A stretch of 64,000 nucleotides of DNA, taken from contig NZ_JAHLPR010000014.1 of the NCBI RefSeq assembly GCF_018918005.1, forward strand, positions 1 to 64,000. Reading direction: 5' to 3'. Position numbers and translations under genes: made by a program. The notes under the pieces were generated by a model. It saw only the letters and a list, made by a program, of their open reading frames with translations, was not told the origin of the DNA and ran no database searches. Position 1 is the stretch's first letter; each line of letters starts with the position of its first letter. Shown here in pieces: positions 37,083-44,482 of the stretch. The stretch is from Paenibacillus sp. MSJ-34 (GTDB taxonomy: Bacteria; Bacillota; Bacilli; Paenibacillales; Paenibacillaceae).

Positions 37083-37982
37083 TCATTCGATTTCCGCTTC
37101 AAAAGACAGGTTGGCGGGCTCGTCGGGCAAATCGTCGTAGTCGTCTTGGTTCGTTGTCGGGACGCTGCGGTCGACTTCCTCGAACTGAAACCCGTCAACC
37201 CACACATGCCCCTGTCCTGTCAGCAATACGCCGAAACTTATGGCGGCGCTGTTATCCGGCACATCAAGTACAACGCTATAATGGTTCCAATTCGTGTCGC
37301 CCTTAATGGGACGCCTATTCATATTGTCGAACTCCAACGCATCCTGCGCTTTGTTGTCGACTCTCATCCATAGTCCGCAAAAGCCGCTAACCCCTTCCGT
37401 CTTGACAAAACCGGAAAATTTCATCCGCTTGCCGGCATATTGGTCCGCTTTAAATTGCTGCATCATCGTGCCGAATTCTCCGTTGCCATTCGCCGCGATC
37501 GACTTAAGATAGCCTGATGCCCTGCCCTGGTGCACGATTTGGCGATCGACGCCGATTTCATAATGTTGCGGATGACTTCCGGTCAGAAACCAACCTTGTA
37601 CATTTGCATTAGCCGTTTGCTCCATTATATTGCCTCCTTTATGTTGATGCCCGACGCTTGCGATCGTTTTACGGTATTGACCGGGCGGCAATCCGTACAT
37701 TTTTTTGAACGCCCGCGTGAACGCCTCCTGGCTTTCGAACCCGTATTGGAGGGCGATCTCAATAATAGGCTCCTCCGAGTAAAGTAAAAGCTGCGCCGCA
37801 TGACAGAGGCGACGGGTCCGAATGTAATCGGCGACGGACGTGCCCACTTCCTTGCTGAACAACCGGTGAAAGTGGTACATGGAAAATCCGGCGTAAGAAG
37901 CCACCTGCTCCGGATCGATCGGTTCTTCCAAATGATGTTCGATGTAATCGATGCTTCGGCGTATGATCGCTTGAACGTTCAT
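37083..37982 (-). CDS. AraC-family regulator with C-terminal galactose-binding-like domain
   Basis: A 299-residue protein. An N-terminal AraC/XylS double helix-turn-helix spans residues 5-105 (GFSMYHFHRLFSKEVGTSVADYIR and FESQEAFTRAFKKMYGLPPGQYR). After a linker, residues 120-280 look like a beta-sandwich carbohydrate-binding domain (RMKFSGFVKTEGVSGFCGLWMRVD, HVWVDGFQFEEV). The usual partner of an N-terminal AraC domain is a GyrI-like effector pocket, so a jelly-roll domain here is less common. AAGGAGGGCAGGGG precedes the ATG. The target is unknown; it is monocistronic. Confidence 0.85.
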   Translation of the reverse strand: MNVQAIIRRSIDYIEHHLEEPIDPEQVASYAGFSMYHFHRLFSKEVGTSVADYIRTRRLCHAAQLLLYSEEPIIEIALQYGFESQEAFTRAFKKMYGLPPGQYRKTIASVGHQHKGGNIMEQTANANVQGWFLTGSHPQHYEIGVDRQIVHQGRASGYLKSIAANGNGEFGTMMQQFKADQYAGKRMKFSGFVKTEGVSGFCGLWMRVDNKAQDALEFDNMNRRPIKGDTNWNHYSVVLDVPDNSAAISFGVLLTGQGHVWVDGFQFEEVDRSVPTTNQDDYDDLPDEPANLSFEAEIE

Positions 37983-38098
37983 CCCCTGCCCTCCTTTGAT
38001 ATCAGCATAGCAAATCGCGGGATGCGGGTTTTGATATTTTTTGCTGATCTAAAAAAGCGCCCTGACGGTTTCGCATTCGCGAACCGTAGGACGGCTAG

Positions 38099-38527
38099 TT
38101 ATTTCTTCCTTGCGTTGCGCATTGCGGCAAGCACCTTGACGCCTTCCCGCTCACCGCCGGCGAATTCCCGGTACAGATCCGATTCCATCGGAACGAGGGC
38201 GACTTTGCCTTCCGTATCGAAATGAAGGCCCCAGCCGAATTTCTTCGGCAGCATCGACGCTCTCATGCAAGCTGTCGGCTTCTGGAAAAATTCGTCTCTT
38301 ATTTGCGTGCCGCGCTCTTCCAATTCCTCCTGCGGTATCCCCTTATGCCGGACATGCACCTCGTATAGAATATCTTCCTGGGTGTACTCGTAAGGATGGG
38401 AGGAAATCAACTCAAACTCGATCCCGGCTTTCGATTTTCCAGATTTTTTGTCCGGCGGCACCGTTCCTTTCGTTGCCGGACAATCCGGGGCGACGGTGAT
38501 GAATGTATTGTAATAATTCCATTCCAT
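38099..38527 (-). CDS. DUF6157 family protein
   Basis: A 142-residue soluble protein. It has the features of DUF6157: an opening WNYYNTFITVAPDCPATKG, then ISSHPYEYTQEDILYEVH, and a late PKKFGWGLHFDTEGKVALVP. The ATG at 38527 is chosen because family members begin with this motif and AAAGGAG lies upstream; the frame is open to 38638. Function unknown. It diverges from the nuclease-like gene at 38758. Confidence 0.8.
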   Translation of the reverse strand: MEWNYYNTFITVAPDCPATKGTVPPDKKSGKSKAGIEFELISSHPYEYTQEDILYEVHVRHKGIPQEELEERGTQIRDEFFQKPTACMRASMLPKKFGWGLHFDTEGKVALVPMESDLYREFAGGEREGVKVLAAMRNARKK

Positions 38528-38645
38528 AGTCGGCTTTCGCTCCTTTGTCCATCGATTAGTTCCATTATTGATAAAATTTCGGTTGAAATCAAGCGCGGCG
38601 AATCGCTGATTTATGTTACCTTTGTCCGGAAATCTCAAAAAACAG

Positions 38646-38675
38646 TTAGCATACAGACTTTTCCAATAGTATAAT
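38646..38675 (+). promoter_or_regulatory. promoter of the nuclease-like gene
   Basis: TATAAT at 38670-38675 with TTAGCA at 38646-38651 (18-bp spacer) on the plus strand. Transcription would begin near 38683, just ahead of the terminator-like hairpin. Confidence 0.55.
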
Positions 38676-38687
38676 ATAGTTCAGACG

Positions 38688-38731
38688 AAGAACGTCCTCA
38701 TAGCCAATCGGCATAGGGCGTTCTTTTTTTA
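38688..38731 (+). terminator. terminator-like hairpin in the leader (candidate attenuator)
   Basis: AAGAACGTCCT pairs with AGGGCGTTCTT (11 bp with one G-U); an inner GCC/GGC pair closes the loop, and a run of seven T follows. No plus-strand gene lies upstream, and the promoter sits immediately before it, so it must act on the leader of the gene at 38758. Confidence 0.7.
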
Positions 38732-38757
38732 TTGATAAGATGAAGGAGATGAATGTT

Positions 38758-39423
38758 ATGGATTTTGAACAAGCGCATCGCGAATGGATCGACGGTCACC
38801 TTGCCGCTAGGAGCGGGGAGCGAAAAGGACGTTTGCTAAGAGGGCATCTGTACGCGGAAAAGCTGCTGCTTCAAAACGTATGGTGGCCGTTGTTCGGGAA
38901 CTTCAATCATCTGCATCCGGAATATGAGATATACGATTGGAATCGAAAGTCGCAATTCCTCGATTTCGCTTTTCTGCCGCCATTCGGCCGTTTCGGCATT
39001 GAATGCGACGGGTTCCAAAGCCATGTGAAAGATATGGATCGGGAGAGCTTCAGCTATTCCTTGAATCGGGAAACCTTTCTTACGGGAATCGGCTGGAAGA
39101 TGATTCATTTTTCTTTTGACGATGTACAGAAACGTCCCGATGTATGCCGCATGCTGCTGCAATTAGTGGTGGGCCCTTATCTGATCCGCAGCCAATCCGC
39201 CGCATCCGTTTCACCGGTCGAGAAGGATGTCATTCGATTGGCATGGAGCTTGGGGAGGCCGATCCGTCCGATGGATGTTAGCCAATATTATGAAGTTAAT
39301 TTCCGTACGGCGCGGAAATGGCTGCAGGGTCTCGCCGATAAAAGGTTGCTGCACCCGCTCGTTCGCGGCAAGTATGTTCGCAGCTATGAATTGAGCAAGG
39401 GATATTTCGAGCAGTTACGGTAA
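38758..39423 (+). CDS. restriction-endonuclease-like protein with C-terminal winged helix
   Basis: A 221-residue protein of no family I can name with certainty. Residues about 60-120 contain FLDFAFLPPFGRFGIECDG and WKMIHFSFDDV, a D...ExD pattern resembling the PD-(D/E)XK fold of Vsr/DUF559-type nucleases. The C-terminal 60 residues look like a DNA-binding winged helix (PMDVSQYYEVNFRTARKWLQGLADKRLL). The ATG at 38758 has AAGGAGA eight bases upstream; the frame opens at 38740. Expression is probably limited by the leader hairpin. A role in DNA processing or regulation is inference only. Confidence 0.7.
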   Translation: MDFEQAHREWIDGHLAARSGERKGRLLRGHLYAEKLLLQNVWWPLFGNFNHLHPEYEIYDWNRKSQFLDFAFLPPFGRFGIECDGFQSHVKDMDRESFSYSLNRETFLTGIGWKMIHFSFDDVQKRPDVCRMLLQLVVGPYLIRSQSAASVSPVEKDVIRLAWSLGRPIRPMDVSQYYEVNFRTARKWLQGLADKRLLHPLVRGKYVRSYELSKGYFEQLR

Positions 39424-39556
39424 GAGGATTTGGTTTCGCAGTATCTTCGACGCCCGTTCGCCGCCGCGCCTGTTTCGATATGGGGAGGTACATCGCTATG
39501 AAACTATGACTGCCTGCTGTTTATGCCAGTTTATGGCTGCATATGACTACCTATCT
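39424..39556. other. gene-free stretch after the nuclease-like gene
   Basis: No gene or terminator is evident. This is the start of a 1-kb gene-free block that is otherwise filled by several repeat arrays described separately. Confidence 0.5.
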
Positions 39557-39668
39557 TGCTGCTTCAAGCCACTTTAGTTGCTTTAAGCCATTTCAGCTGC
39601 TACAAGCCACACTTTAAGCTGCTTTAAGCCATTTTTAGCTGCTTCAAGCCACTGTTAGCCGCTTAAAT
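39557..39668. repeat. tandem 19-22 bp repeat, GCTGCTTtAAGCCA unit
   Basis: About six imperfect copies begin near 39559, 39578, 39597, 39619, 39639 and 39659. Each contains the small palindrome GCTT-(T/C/A)-AAGC. Unit length varies by 1-3 bases, so it is not a CRISPR array. Confidence 0.8.
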
Positions 39669-39683
39669 AGCTGCCCTGTTTTG

Positions 39684-39877
39684 CCTATGTTGTACTTTGT
39701 ACAGCATAGCGAGGTCAAACTGCGGACAAGCCGTTGCTATGTTGTATTCTGTACAGCATAATGGAGTGAAAATGGCTTCTTCGTGTGAAAAACCGACAAT
39801 ATTGTTGTATATTTTACAACATAGAGCGGTTTTGGTGCGGGAGATGGAGTTTATGCTGCATTTTTTACAACATAGAG
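39684..39877. repeat. four-hairpin intergenic element, TATGTTGTA/TACAACATA family
   Basis: Four inverted repeats are centred at about 39697, 39749, 39812 and 39863 (spacings 52, 63, 51). The first has 11-base arms CTATGTTGTAC/GTACAGCATAG; the others have 7-9 bp arms around 5-base loops. A lone degenerate unit of the same type lies at 40302-40324. Confidence 0.88.
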
Positions 39878-39904
39878 CATTGGCGTTGCATCGAGAAATT
39901 GCTA

Positions 39905-40090
39905 TCCGGACCGTACGACCGTTATCTTGCGTCAAAACCGCTTATTCGCGGTTTCGGCGGACATTGGTTCCGTTATCCGTTCGTCGCAGAGCTTATTTTT
40001 ACGCTTTTGCCCCGAATAAAGGATCGTCTGTCCGCAAACTGGCCGAAATCGGGTCGTTTGTCACAATTAGCGTCTTCTGTGTCCGCGAAC
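39905..40090. repeat. four-unit intergenic element, TTCGCGGAC family (copy 2)
   Basis: Forward units have GGAC at 39908 and 39959; reversed units have GTCC at 40030 and 40081 (distances 51, 71, 51). Units such as AATAAAGGATC...GTCCGC match copy 1 at 21119-21307, while the linkers do not. Confidence 0.82.
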
Positions 40091-40156
40091 TTGGGGAGCA
40101 GGGCGGTAGAAGTTAATGCAACGCCAGTGAACATAGAGCGGGTTGATTGATAGGTA

Positions 40157-40300
40157 GGTGCGGTTTTCGTCTGATGGATGAGAAATGGCTTTGATGCGAT
40201 GGAGGGTGCGGCTTTAGTCCGATGGATGGATGTGATTTGAGTCCGACGGAAGAGGTACAATTTTAACCTCGCGGATGAGGTGCGGTCAGGGGTGCGGGGT
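40157..40300. repeat. degenerate tandem repeat of about 24 bp
   Basis: Units like GGTGCGGCTTTAGTCCGATG recur near 40157, 40181, 40205, 40231, 40254 and 40279 with substitutions. No open frame of note crosses it. A TATAAT at 40351-40356 may belong to the exoA promoter downstream. Confidence 0.65.
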
Positions 40301-40471
40301 TTGTGCTGCATTTTTACAATATTCCTCGCAACCGCGGCAAGGAGTCGTGATATAATTGCTAGATATACGAGGCTAACCCTTTGTCCGCATCGCATCTACA
40401 TCGGAAGAAAGATTCGTTAGAAGGAGCCAGCGGACAGCCGCTCAGAACTTACGCAAGGAGATTGGTAATAG

Positions 40472-41230
40472 ATGAAACTAGTATCTTGGAATGTAAACGG
40501 CCTCAGAGCCTGCGTAAATAAAGGTTTCAACGAGTATTTCAAAGAAACGGGAGCGGACATCTTCTGCGTTCAAGAAACGAAACTGCAGCCGGGTCAAATC
40601 GAACTGGATCTTGGCGATGAATACGCACAATATTGGAATTGCGCCGAGAAGAAAGGGTATTCCGGAACCGCCGTATTTACCAAACTCAAACCGATTACGG
40701 TACGATACGGCCTGGAAGAAGACTACGAACCCGAAGGGCGCATCATTACTTTGGAGTTCAACGGCTTCTATCTCGTGAACGTCTATTCGCCGAATGCCAG
40801 ACGCGATTTATCGCGACTGGACTACAGGCTGCAGTGGGAGGATCGTTTCCGCAGCTATCTGCAGCAATTGGACGCTCGCAAACCGGTTATCGTCTGCGGC
40901 GATTTGAACGTTGCCCACCAAGAGATCGACTTGAAGAACGCCAAATCGAACCGCAACAATTCCGGTTTTACCCCTGAAGAGCGGGGCAAAATGACCCGAT
41001 TGCTGGACGCCGGATTTACCGATACTTTCCGATACTTCTACCCTGCGCGGACCGACGCTTATACTTGGTGGTCCTTCATGCCGAAGGTAAGAGAGCGGAA
41101 TATCGGATGGCGCATCGACTATTTTCTCATTTCGTCGAGACTCGAACCCTGCCTGCTGGACGCGCAAATCGATGCTCATGTCATGGGCAGCGACCATTGT
41201 CCCGTTACGCTGACGATCGGAGAGCTATAA
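40472..41230 (+). CDS. exoA: exodeoxyribonuclease III / AP endonuclease
   Basis: A 252-residue member of the ExoIII (Xth/ExoA) family of the EEP superfamily, of normal length. It begins MKLVSWNVNGLRACVNKG and contains the metal Glu in CVQETKLQPGQ, NVYSPNAR, CGDLNVAHQEIDL, the YTWWSFM substrate loop and the terminal GSDHCPV catalytic His. Known role: cytoplasmic repair of abasic sites and 3'-blocked ends. AAGGAGATTGG precedes the ATG. Its stop codon is directly followed by a broken alpha/beta-hydrolase gene. Confidence 0.96.
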   Translation: MKLVSWNVNGLRACVNKGFNEYFKETGADIFCVQETKLQPGQIELDLGDEYAQYWNCAEKKGYSGTAVFTKLKPITVRYGLEEDYEPEGRIITLEFNGFYLVNVYSPNARRDLSRLDYRLQWEDRFRSYLQQLDARKPVIVCGDLNVAHQEIDLKNAKSNRNNSGFTPEERGKMTRLLDAGFTDTFRYFYPARTDAYTWWSFMPKVRERNIGWRIDYFLISSRLEPCLLDAQIDAHVMGSDHCPVTLTIGEL

Positions 41231-41472
41231 TCCTGCACGGCGGCCCCGGTTATCCCCAAATCGCTTACGCCCGGAAATATCAGCGCGAGCTCGAGAACGA
41301 TTTTGTTGTCGTTAATTGGGATCAGCGCAATTACCAAACTTTGGCCGCGCCGGACAAGCAATTTGTCTGGTTCGAACAATCCGTGCACTTTCCTCATTTT
41401 GAAGAACCGGATCAATTTTATGCGTTTATGATGGGCGTCAAAGGAAAGATCGAAACCGGCATGCTGCCATAA
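41227..41472 (+). pseudogene. alpha/beta-hydrolase (proline-iminopeptidase-like) remnant with internal deletion
   Basis: An open frame of about 80 codons starts with the oxyanion motif LHGGPG and NDFVVVNWDQRN, then jumps to KQFVWFEQSVHFPHFEEPDQFYAFM, which is the C-terminal His region of such hydrolases. The roughly 150 residues between, including the GxSxG nucleophile, are missing. The N-terminus is also lost at the exoA junction. It cannot make an active enzyme. Confidence 0.75.
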
Positions 41473-41546
41473 CCTTGCGCATCCGCGGCGAGAGGCCGGA
41501 GCCTCCACGAAGCTTCCGGCCTTCTTCTTGTGCGGGATTGCCGAAC

Positions 41547-42285
41547 TTACGCGGTTTGAGCCGATTTTCTCATCGATACAACGATCCAAATGCATTGCGC
41601 CAACAGCAATCCCATAATCAGCAAATTGTAACCTAACGACGACACGTCATGGCTCGTAAATTGAATCAAGTTATGTAAAAAATGAAACAGGATCAATGGG
41701 ATAATATTCCGATGTTTCACCATCAACAACGCGAGCGATAACCCGATTAACAAGGCATAGACGATTTGAATCGCCGTATCGGCGGCGCTTTGTCCCGACA
41801 ATGCGTTCGCGGCGTGGGTGATCGCAAACAAAACGCTCGAAGTCGCAACAGCCGTAACAGCACCCTTTTTCAATAAAATATTCAAAATCAAGCCGCAGGT
41901 AAACCGTCTCCTCCACAAACCCGACGAGCAGTGTAAAAAAGAGAAAATAGAGTACGCTCTGCGGCGTCATCGCCTGGAAGCCTTGCGTTGCCAGAACGAT
42001 TAATATGACGGCAAGCGGCAAGTAGTATATCCACTCTTTGCCCGGAATGCTCCGCAAGGAGCGGAACCCGTAATCCCCCCATTTGCTCCTCCAAGAAAAA
42101 TAAATGACGAGCACGAGCGCAATAGGCACAAAAGACAGGAGCACCGGCGCAGTGTAATCCAATTTCCGAATGGTCGCATACGCTCCGGCCGCCATAACCG
42201 CCAGAAGCAGCAGCAATTCAATAATAACGACAGCTAGAACGGGACGTCTGTACGAGAATGAAGCTTTACTTGTTTCGGCCAACAT
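41547..42285 (-). pseudogene. CPBP-family intramembrane metalloprotease with a frameshift
   Basis: The first frame (from 42285) has several TM helices and runs to the active-site motif GFVEETVYLR. The continuation GLILNILLKKGAVTAV, with FAITHAAN and FHFLHNL His motifs, is in another frame ending at 41547. The break is at about 41893-41897: CTGCGGCTTG would need two more bases (CTGCGCGGCTTG) to read YLRGLILN, the normal EExxxRG motif. All catalytic residues would be present in a repaired protein of about 246 residues. It overlaps the PadR gene, so the two form an operon. Confidence 0.82.
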
Positions 42286-42811
42286 CGTCCCATTCCTTCC
42301 TTTCCTTAATGGCGTGAATCCATTGGTTCACCATATTAAAAAAATTCAAACCGTATGTAAGAACGGATACCCGAAAATAGGAATCCTCGGGACGGTCGAT
42401 TCGTTCGAGTTCTCCCAAGACGACTTGATTGACCGCCTCCAGACGGCCGATTTCGTTAGCCAATTTATACTGCAATTCATTGAGCCTCATCATCCGGGTG
42501 TCCTCGGCCAAATAGTCGTAAAAGAAAATTTTGCTTAGTAGTTCGTTGCGGGACAACTCGAGCGGCTCCCCCAACCAGTCCATGAACGCTTGCCGACCGC
42601 TTGGGAGCAATTCGTACAGCTTTTTATTTTTGCTGTTGTCCAATTCGGTAACGCTGAGCATCCCTCTGTCCGTCAACCTCTTCAACGCGGGATACAGACT
42701 TCCGTAGCTTGCCGTATAAAAAAGCCCGATCGAGCTGTCCATCGTTTTCTTGATGTCGTAACCGCTCATTTTCCCTTCCATCAACAAGCCTAGAATCATA
42801 TGCTCCAACAT
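42266..42811 (-). CDS. PadR-family transcriptional regulator
   Basis: A 181-residue PadR protein: winged helix MILGLLMEGKMSGYDIKKTMD and YGSLYPALKRLTDRGML, followed by the C-terminal dimerisation helices (Vir_act_alpha_C type). The ATG at 42811 has GAGGAGG eight bases upstream and gives the usual PadR N-terminus; the frame is open to 42868. A perfect palindrome lies 26-44 bases upstream, probably its own operator. It overlaps the CPBP protease gene by 20 bases, so it likely controls that gene in response to an unknown signal. Confidence 0.9.
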   Translation of the reverse strand: MLEHMILGLLMEGKMSGYDIKKTMDSSIGLFYTASYGSLYPALKRLTDRGMLSVTELDNSKNKKLYELLPSGRQAFMDWLGEPLELSRNELLSKIFFYDYLAEDTRMMRLNELQYKLANEIGRLEAVNQVVLGELERIDRPEDSYFRVSVLTYGLNFFNMVNQWIHAIKERKEWDDVGRNK

Positions 42812-42836
42812 GCGTTTCTCCTCCTCTTCCGCCATT

Positions 42837-42855
42837 ATATATCGTTTCGATATAT
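42837..42855. promoter_or_regulatory. perfect palindrome upstream of padR (probable operator)
   Basis: ATATATCG-TTT-CGATATAT, an 8-3-8 inverted repeat just ahead of the padR ribosome site, with another ATCGAT-containing stretch 8 bp further out. Confidence 0.7.
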
Positions 42856-42919
42856 CTAATCGATACATTTAGGATATACAGGATTCTATTTTTTGTCAAG
42901 CGAAAACAGTGACGAAAAA

Positions 42920-42960
42920 GGGCCGCAACCATATGCCGTTTTGGCATACTGTTGCAGCCC
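42920..42960 (-). terminator. terminator of the nucleotidyltransferase gene
   Basis: GGGCCGCAAC-ATATGCC and GGCATA-GTTGCAGCCC form a long stem around GTTTT, with CTTTTTC following on the minus strand. Confidence 0.85.
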
Positions 42961-42964
42961 GTCT

Positions 42965-43582
42965 TCATTGTTCTTTCTTTTTAATATCATCAACCCATTC
43001 ATGGCGGTGCGGAAATTGTCTTTGCAAAGAGGCTTTCAGCCACTCCTTCGCCTGAGAAGTCAAATGAGGAAATACCGTTTGAAAATCGCCATGGTCCTTG
43101 TCGCGAATTTCCGCGCCGCCCCCTTTATACAGAAGTTGGATTTCCGGTTTTAAGTAAGGGATTCCTTCCTGCGTCGAAGCGATGATATCAGCAAGCGGCC
43201 TGTGTACCGACTTTTCCCTGCCGTAGACCCAAGATCCTTGTATGGTTTCGATCAGCATGATTTGAAAGGCCCAAGGAGAGTTGCGATCCTTGCTAACCCA
43301 TATATCTTTCGTCTCGGTTAACAATTCTCCCTCTTCCCAGAGTTCAAGCGTTCCGTTACGGGCTTTGTACAGCTGCCAGTCTTTGCAAAGATAGTCGAAG
43401 GCGGTTCGTTGTTCCTCCCGCAACAGGACGACATCGATGTCCGCATGTTTCCTTGTCTGATGGCCCAGGAACAAATCCAAAGCCCAGCCCCCGGCAATAC
43501 ACCACGTAACAGGAATGTTGGAAAAGATCTCATGTATCTCAGTCACTGAAATGGGGAGCCAATTGTAAATATCGGTCCTCAA
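42965..43582 (-). CDS. nucleotidyltransferase-fold protein (aminoglycoside adenylyltransferase-like)
   Basis: A 205-residue protein of the nucleotidyltransferase superfamily: WCIAGGWALDLFLG then HADIDVVLLREEQ, the GG/W...DxD catalytic pattern seen in 2''-aminoglycoside nucleotidyltransferase-like proteins. Many chromosomal members of this family have no proven resistance role, so a resistance function should not be assumed. The start is a TTG at 43582 with AAGGAGGATGG upstream. It is followed by a strong terminator. Confidence 0.85.
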   Translation of the reverse strand: MRTDIYNWLPISVTEIHEIFSNIPVTWCIAGGWALDLFLGHQTRKHADIDVVLLREEQRTAFDYLCKDWQLYKARNGTLELWEEGELLTETKDIWVSKDRNSPWAFQIMLIETIQGSWVYGREKSVHRPLADIIASTQEGIPYLKPEIQLLYKGGGAEIRDKDHGDFQTVFPHLTSQAKEWLKASLQRQFPHRHEWVDDIKKKEQ

Positions 43583-43608
43583 GCGCCATCCTCCTTTCGT
43601 CGCTACCT

Positions 43609-43790
43609 TTGACGGTTACCTATATTTTCGACGGTATGCAGCGTATTTTGCCATTCGAGCAGCGCATTGTCAAGTCGCTCTTTCTCGGCTTCGGCAATTT
43701 GATAAAACACGGTAAAAAAAGATTGAACTACATGATGATAAAATGATTGTAACCCGCTTGATATCAAAGAGAAATACTGCCAACCTTATC
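43609..43790 (-). pseudogene. possible remnant coding segment
   Basis: A 60-codon minus-strand frame without a convincing start ends in AEAEKERLDNALLEWQNTLHTVE and a TAG at about 43609. The composition is protein-like and helical, but I recognise no family. It may be the tail of a decayed gene ahead of the nucleotidyltransferase, or chance. Confidence 0.25.
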
Positions 43791-43857
43791 ATTTGCTTGA
43801 ATGTTGTAAGATTGAAGTGTCATTCCAAAATTAAAGAAGCTGGAAAGGAGATTGCGT

Positions 43858-44421
43858 ATGAACCAAGAAAAGACGCTCAAAGATTTTCTGGAGGAAAATA
43901 AGAGGGGCCGAATCGAATCCATTGCCGAATTTATGAAGAATCATATCGGCAAGCATTGGCAATCCGTACTTCTAGACGAGCGGGAGAAGCTGGAGAAGGC
44001 TTATCGCGAGGCGGGCGATGCGGCGTACGGAACGTATTTGAACCTGCTGCTGCTGCCTATTCATAGGCAGTTTAAGGAAGCCGGTTTGCGTCCCGAGCCC
44101 CGGTTGCCGGGAGACTTTGACATTTCAAGGGAATGGGGCAACGAGGAAGAGAACGATCAGCAGCGTTGGATGTGGAGTACGATATACGGTTCGGACGAGG
44201 AACCGTTAGGCACGATCGTGACGATTACGCATCACGACCATACCCGGTTTCGCATCCCTCGCCAGCCTGGAATTATCGCCTTAAACGAGACGAGGAAGGA
44301 CGATGTCGTCGAGGCGCTGTCGCTTCTGTCGCCGGACTTTAAGCAAGCGCTCGAATTCACGATAGAATACGAGCTATATTTGCGAAGCCAGCAAAGCGAG
44401 GATGGAACTGGAGCCGTATAA
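43858..44421 (+). CDS. hypothetical protein
   Basis: A 187-residue soluble, acidic protein with no signal peptide, TM helix or known motif. The first third is predicted helical (KTLKDFLEENKRGRIESIAEF), and the middle has DFDISREWGNEEENDQQRWMWSTIYG. The ATG at 43858 has AAAGGAG seven bases upstream, and codon use resembles the neighbours, so it is a real gene. It is convergent with the epimerase gene across a shared terminator. I cannot assign a function. Confidence 0.75.
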   Translation: MNQEKTLKDFLEENKRGRIESIAEFMKNHIGKHWQSVLLDEREKLEKAYREAGDAAYGTYLNLLLLPIHRQFKEAGLRPEPRLPGDFDISREWGNEEENDQQRWMWSTIYGSDEEPLGTIVTITHHDHTRFRIPRQPGIIALNETRKDDVVEALSLLSPDFKQALEFTIEYELYLRSQQSEDGTGAV

Positions 44422-44448
44422 ACGCGCTTTCCGGCGTATAACGAGACA

Positions 44449-44471
44449 GGACGGGGCTATAAGCCCCGTCC
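44449..44471. terminator. bidirectional terminator, hypothetical gene and epimerase gene
   Basis: GGACGGGGCT-ATA-AGCCCCGTCC, a perfect 10-bp stem between two convergent genes. Confidence 0.8.
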
Positions 44472-44482
44472 GTTCCCTTTGT

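Noticed and set aside
39557-39668. CRISPR-like array
   Set aside because: Units are 19-22 bp and directly abutting, without unique spacers of constant length, and no cas gene is near. It is a simple tandem repeat.
42965-43582. Aminoglycoside resistance gene
   Set aside because: Only the nucleotidyltransferase fold can be supported; there is no mobile context, and many chromosomal homologues have no known resistance function.
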